NCBI GenBank assembly: GCA_003427395.1
Contig: BFEA01000527.1
Location: 54,396 to 97,196 of the forward strand
Reading direction: 5' to 3'
Length of the DNA: 42,801 nucleotides
From: Chara braunii
Lineage: Eukaryota; Streptophyta; Charophyceae; Charales; Characeae
The position numbers were made by a program, and so were the translations under genes. This document shows positions 42,691-42,801 of the stretch, piece by piece. Below the pieces are notes generated by a model, which was not told the origin of the DNA, made no database searches, and saw only the letters and a program-made list of their open reading frames with translations. Every line of letters begins with the position of its first letter. Position 1 is the first letter of the stretch.

Positions 42691-42801
42691 TAGTATTTAT
42701 TTTTCATATTTTTTTTTTATTTCAAATTTGGTAAGTAATTCGGATGTAATGCTCAAACAAATCGTGTTTAATTTAGTTTTCTCCATAACATANTTTTTTT
42801 T

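Overview
This window looks like nuclear DNA of a large, repeat-rich eukaryotic genome. It holds no convincing host gene, no rRNA, no recognisable tRNA and no bacterial-type operon. Nearly everything that can be named is a decayed transposable element or a tandem or simple repeat. The chromodomain-bearing Ty3/gypsy element (chromovirus), a few TTTAGGG-like heptamers and the style of a second Ty3/gypsy Gag and Pol suggest a streptophyte, perhaps a charophyte alga such as Chara. That assignment is an inference, not something the sequence proves.

Layout. 1-1,089: unassigned sequence with CT and CA microsatellites. 1,090-9,150: 'copy A' of a long non-coding repeat in minus orientation, split by a TIR-bearing insertion (about 3,555-6,995). 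9,676-10,451: broken Gag with a CCHC knuckle. 10,452-12,894: non-coding, rich in short hairpins. 12,895-27,000: an old chromovirus with 314/315-bp LTRs, a PBS-like site, a 2.5-kb repeat-filled leader, Gag, protease, a 3.7-kb non-coding interruption, then RT-RNase H-integrase-chromodomain with many stop codons. 27,001-30,070: unassigned sequence, short inverted repeats, a GA microsatellite with a 225-N gap, and small tandem duplications. 30,070-33,893: 'copy B' of the long repeat in plus orientation. 34,081-37,440: Pol remnant (RT, RNase H, integrase) of a second Ty3/gypsy lineage; its integrase is split by a 389-bp insertion with an 8-bp target duplication. 37,590-38,035: a 47-bp minisatellite. 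38,036-40,722: unassigned, with hints of decayed coding sequence. 40,723-42,190: 'copy D' of the long repeat, minus orientation, followed by a hairpin and a 191-bp tandem repeat.

The most unusual signal lies in the non-coding repeats. In copies A and B there are arrays of small imperfect palindromes. The loop is nearly constant (AACTTAT, or ATAAGATT read in the opposite orientation), while the stems differ from unit to unit and stay complementary. Next to this, copy B has a ~120-bp tandem repeat in which a variable short hairpin precedes a constant GTGCTGCCGAAATTT-like motif. The same motif recurs, again after a short hairpin, in the leader of the unrelated chromovirus. Either these are conserved structural elements of retroelement RNAs, or a template-switch mutational process keeps perfecting quasi-palindromes.

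All coordinates of decayed domains are approximate. Alignments were done by eye, so no percent identities are given.
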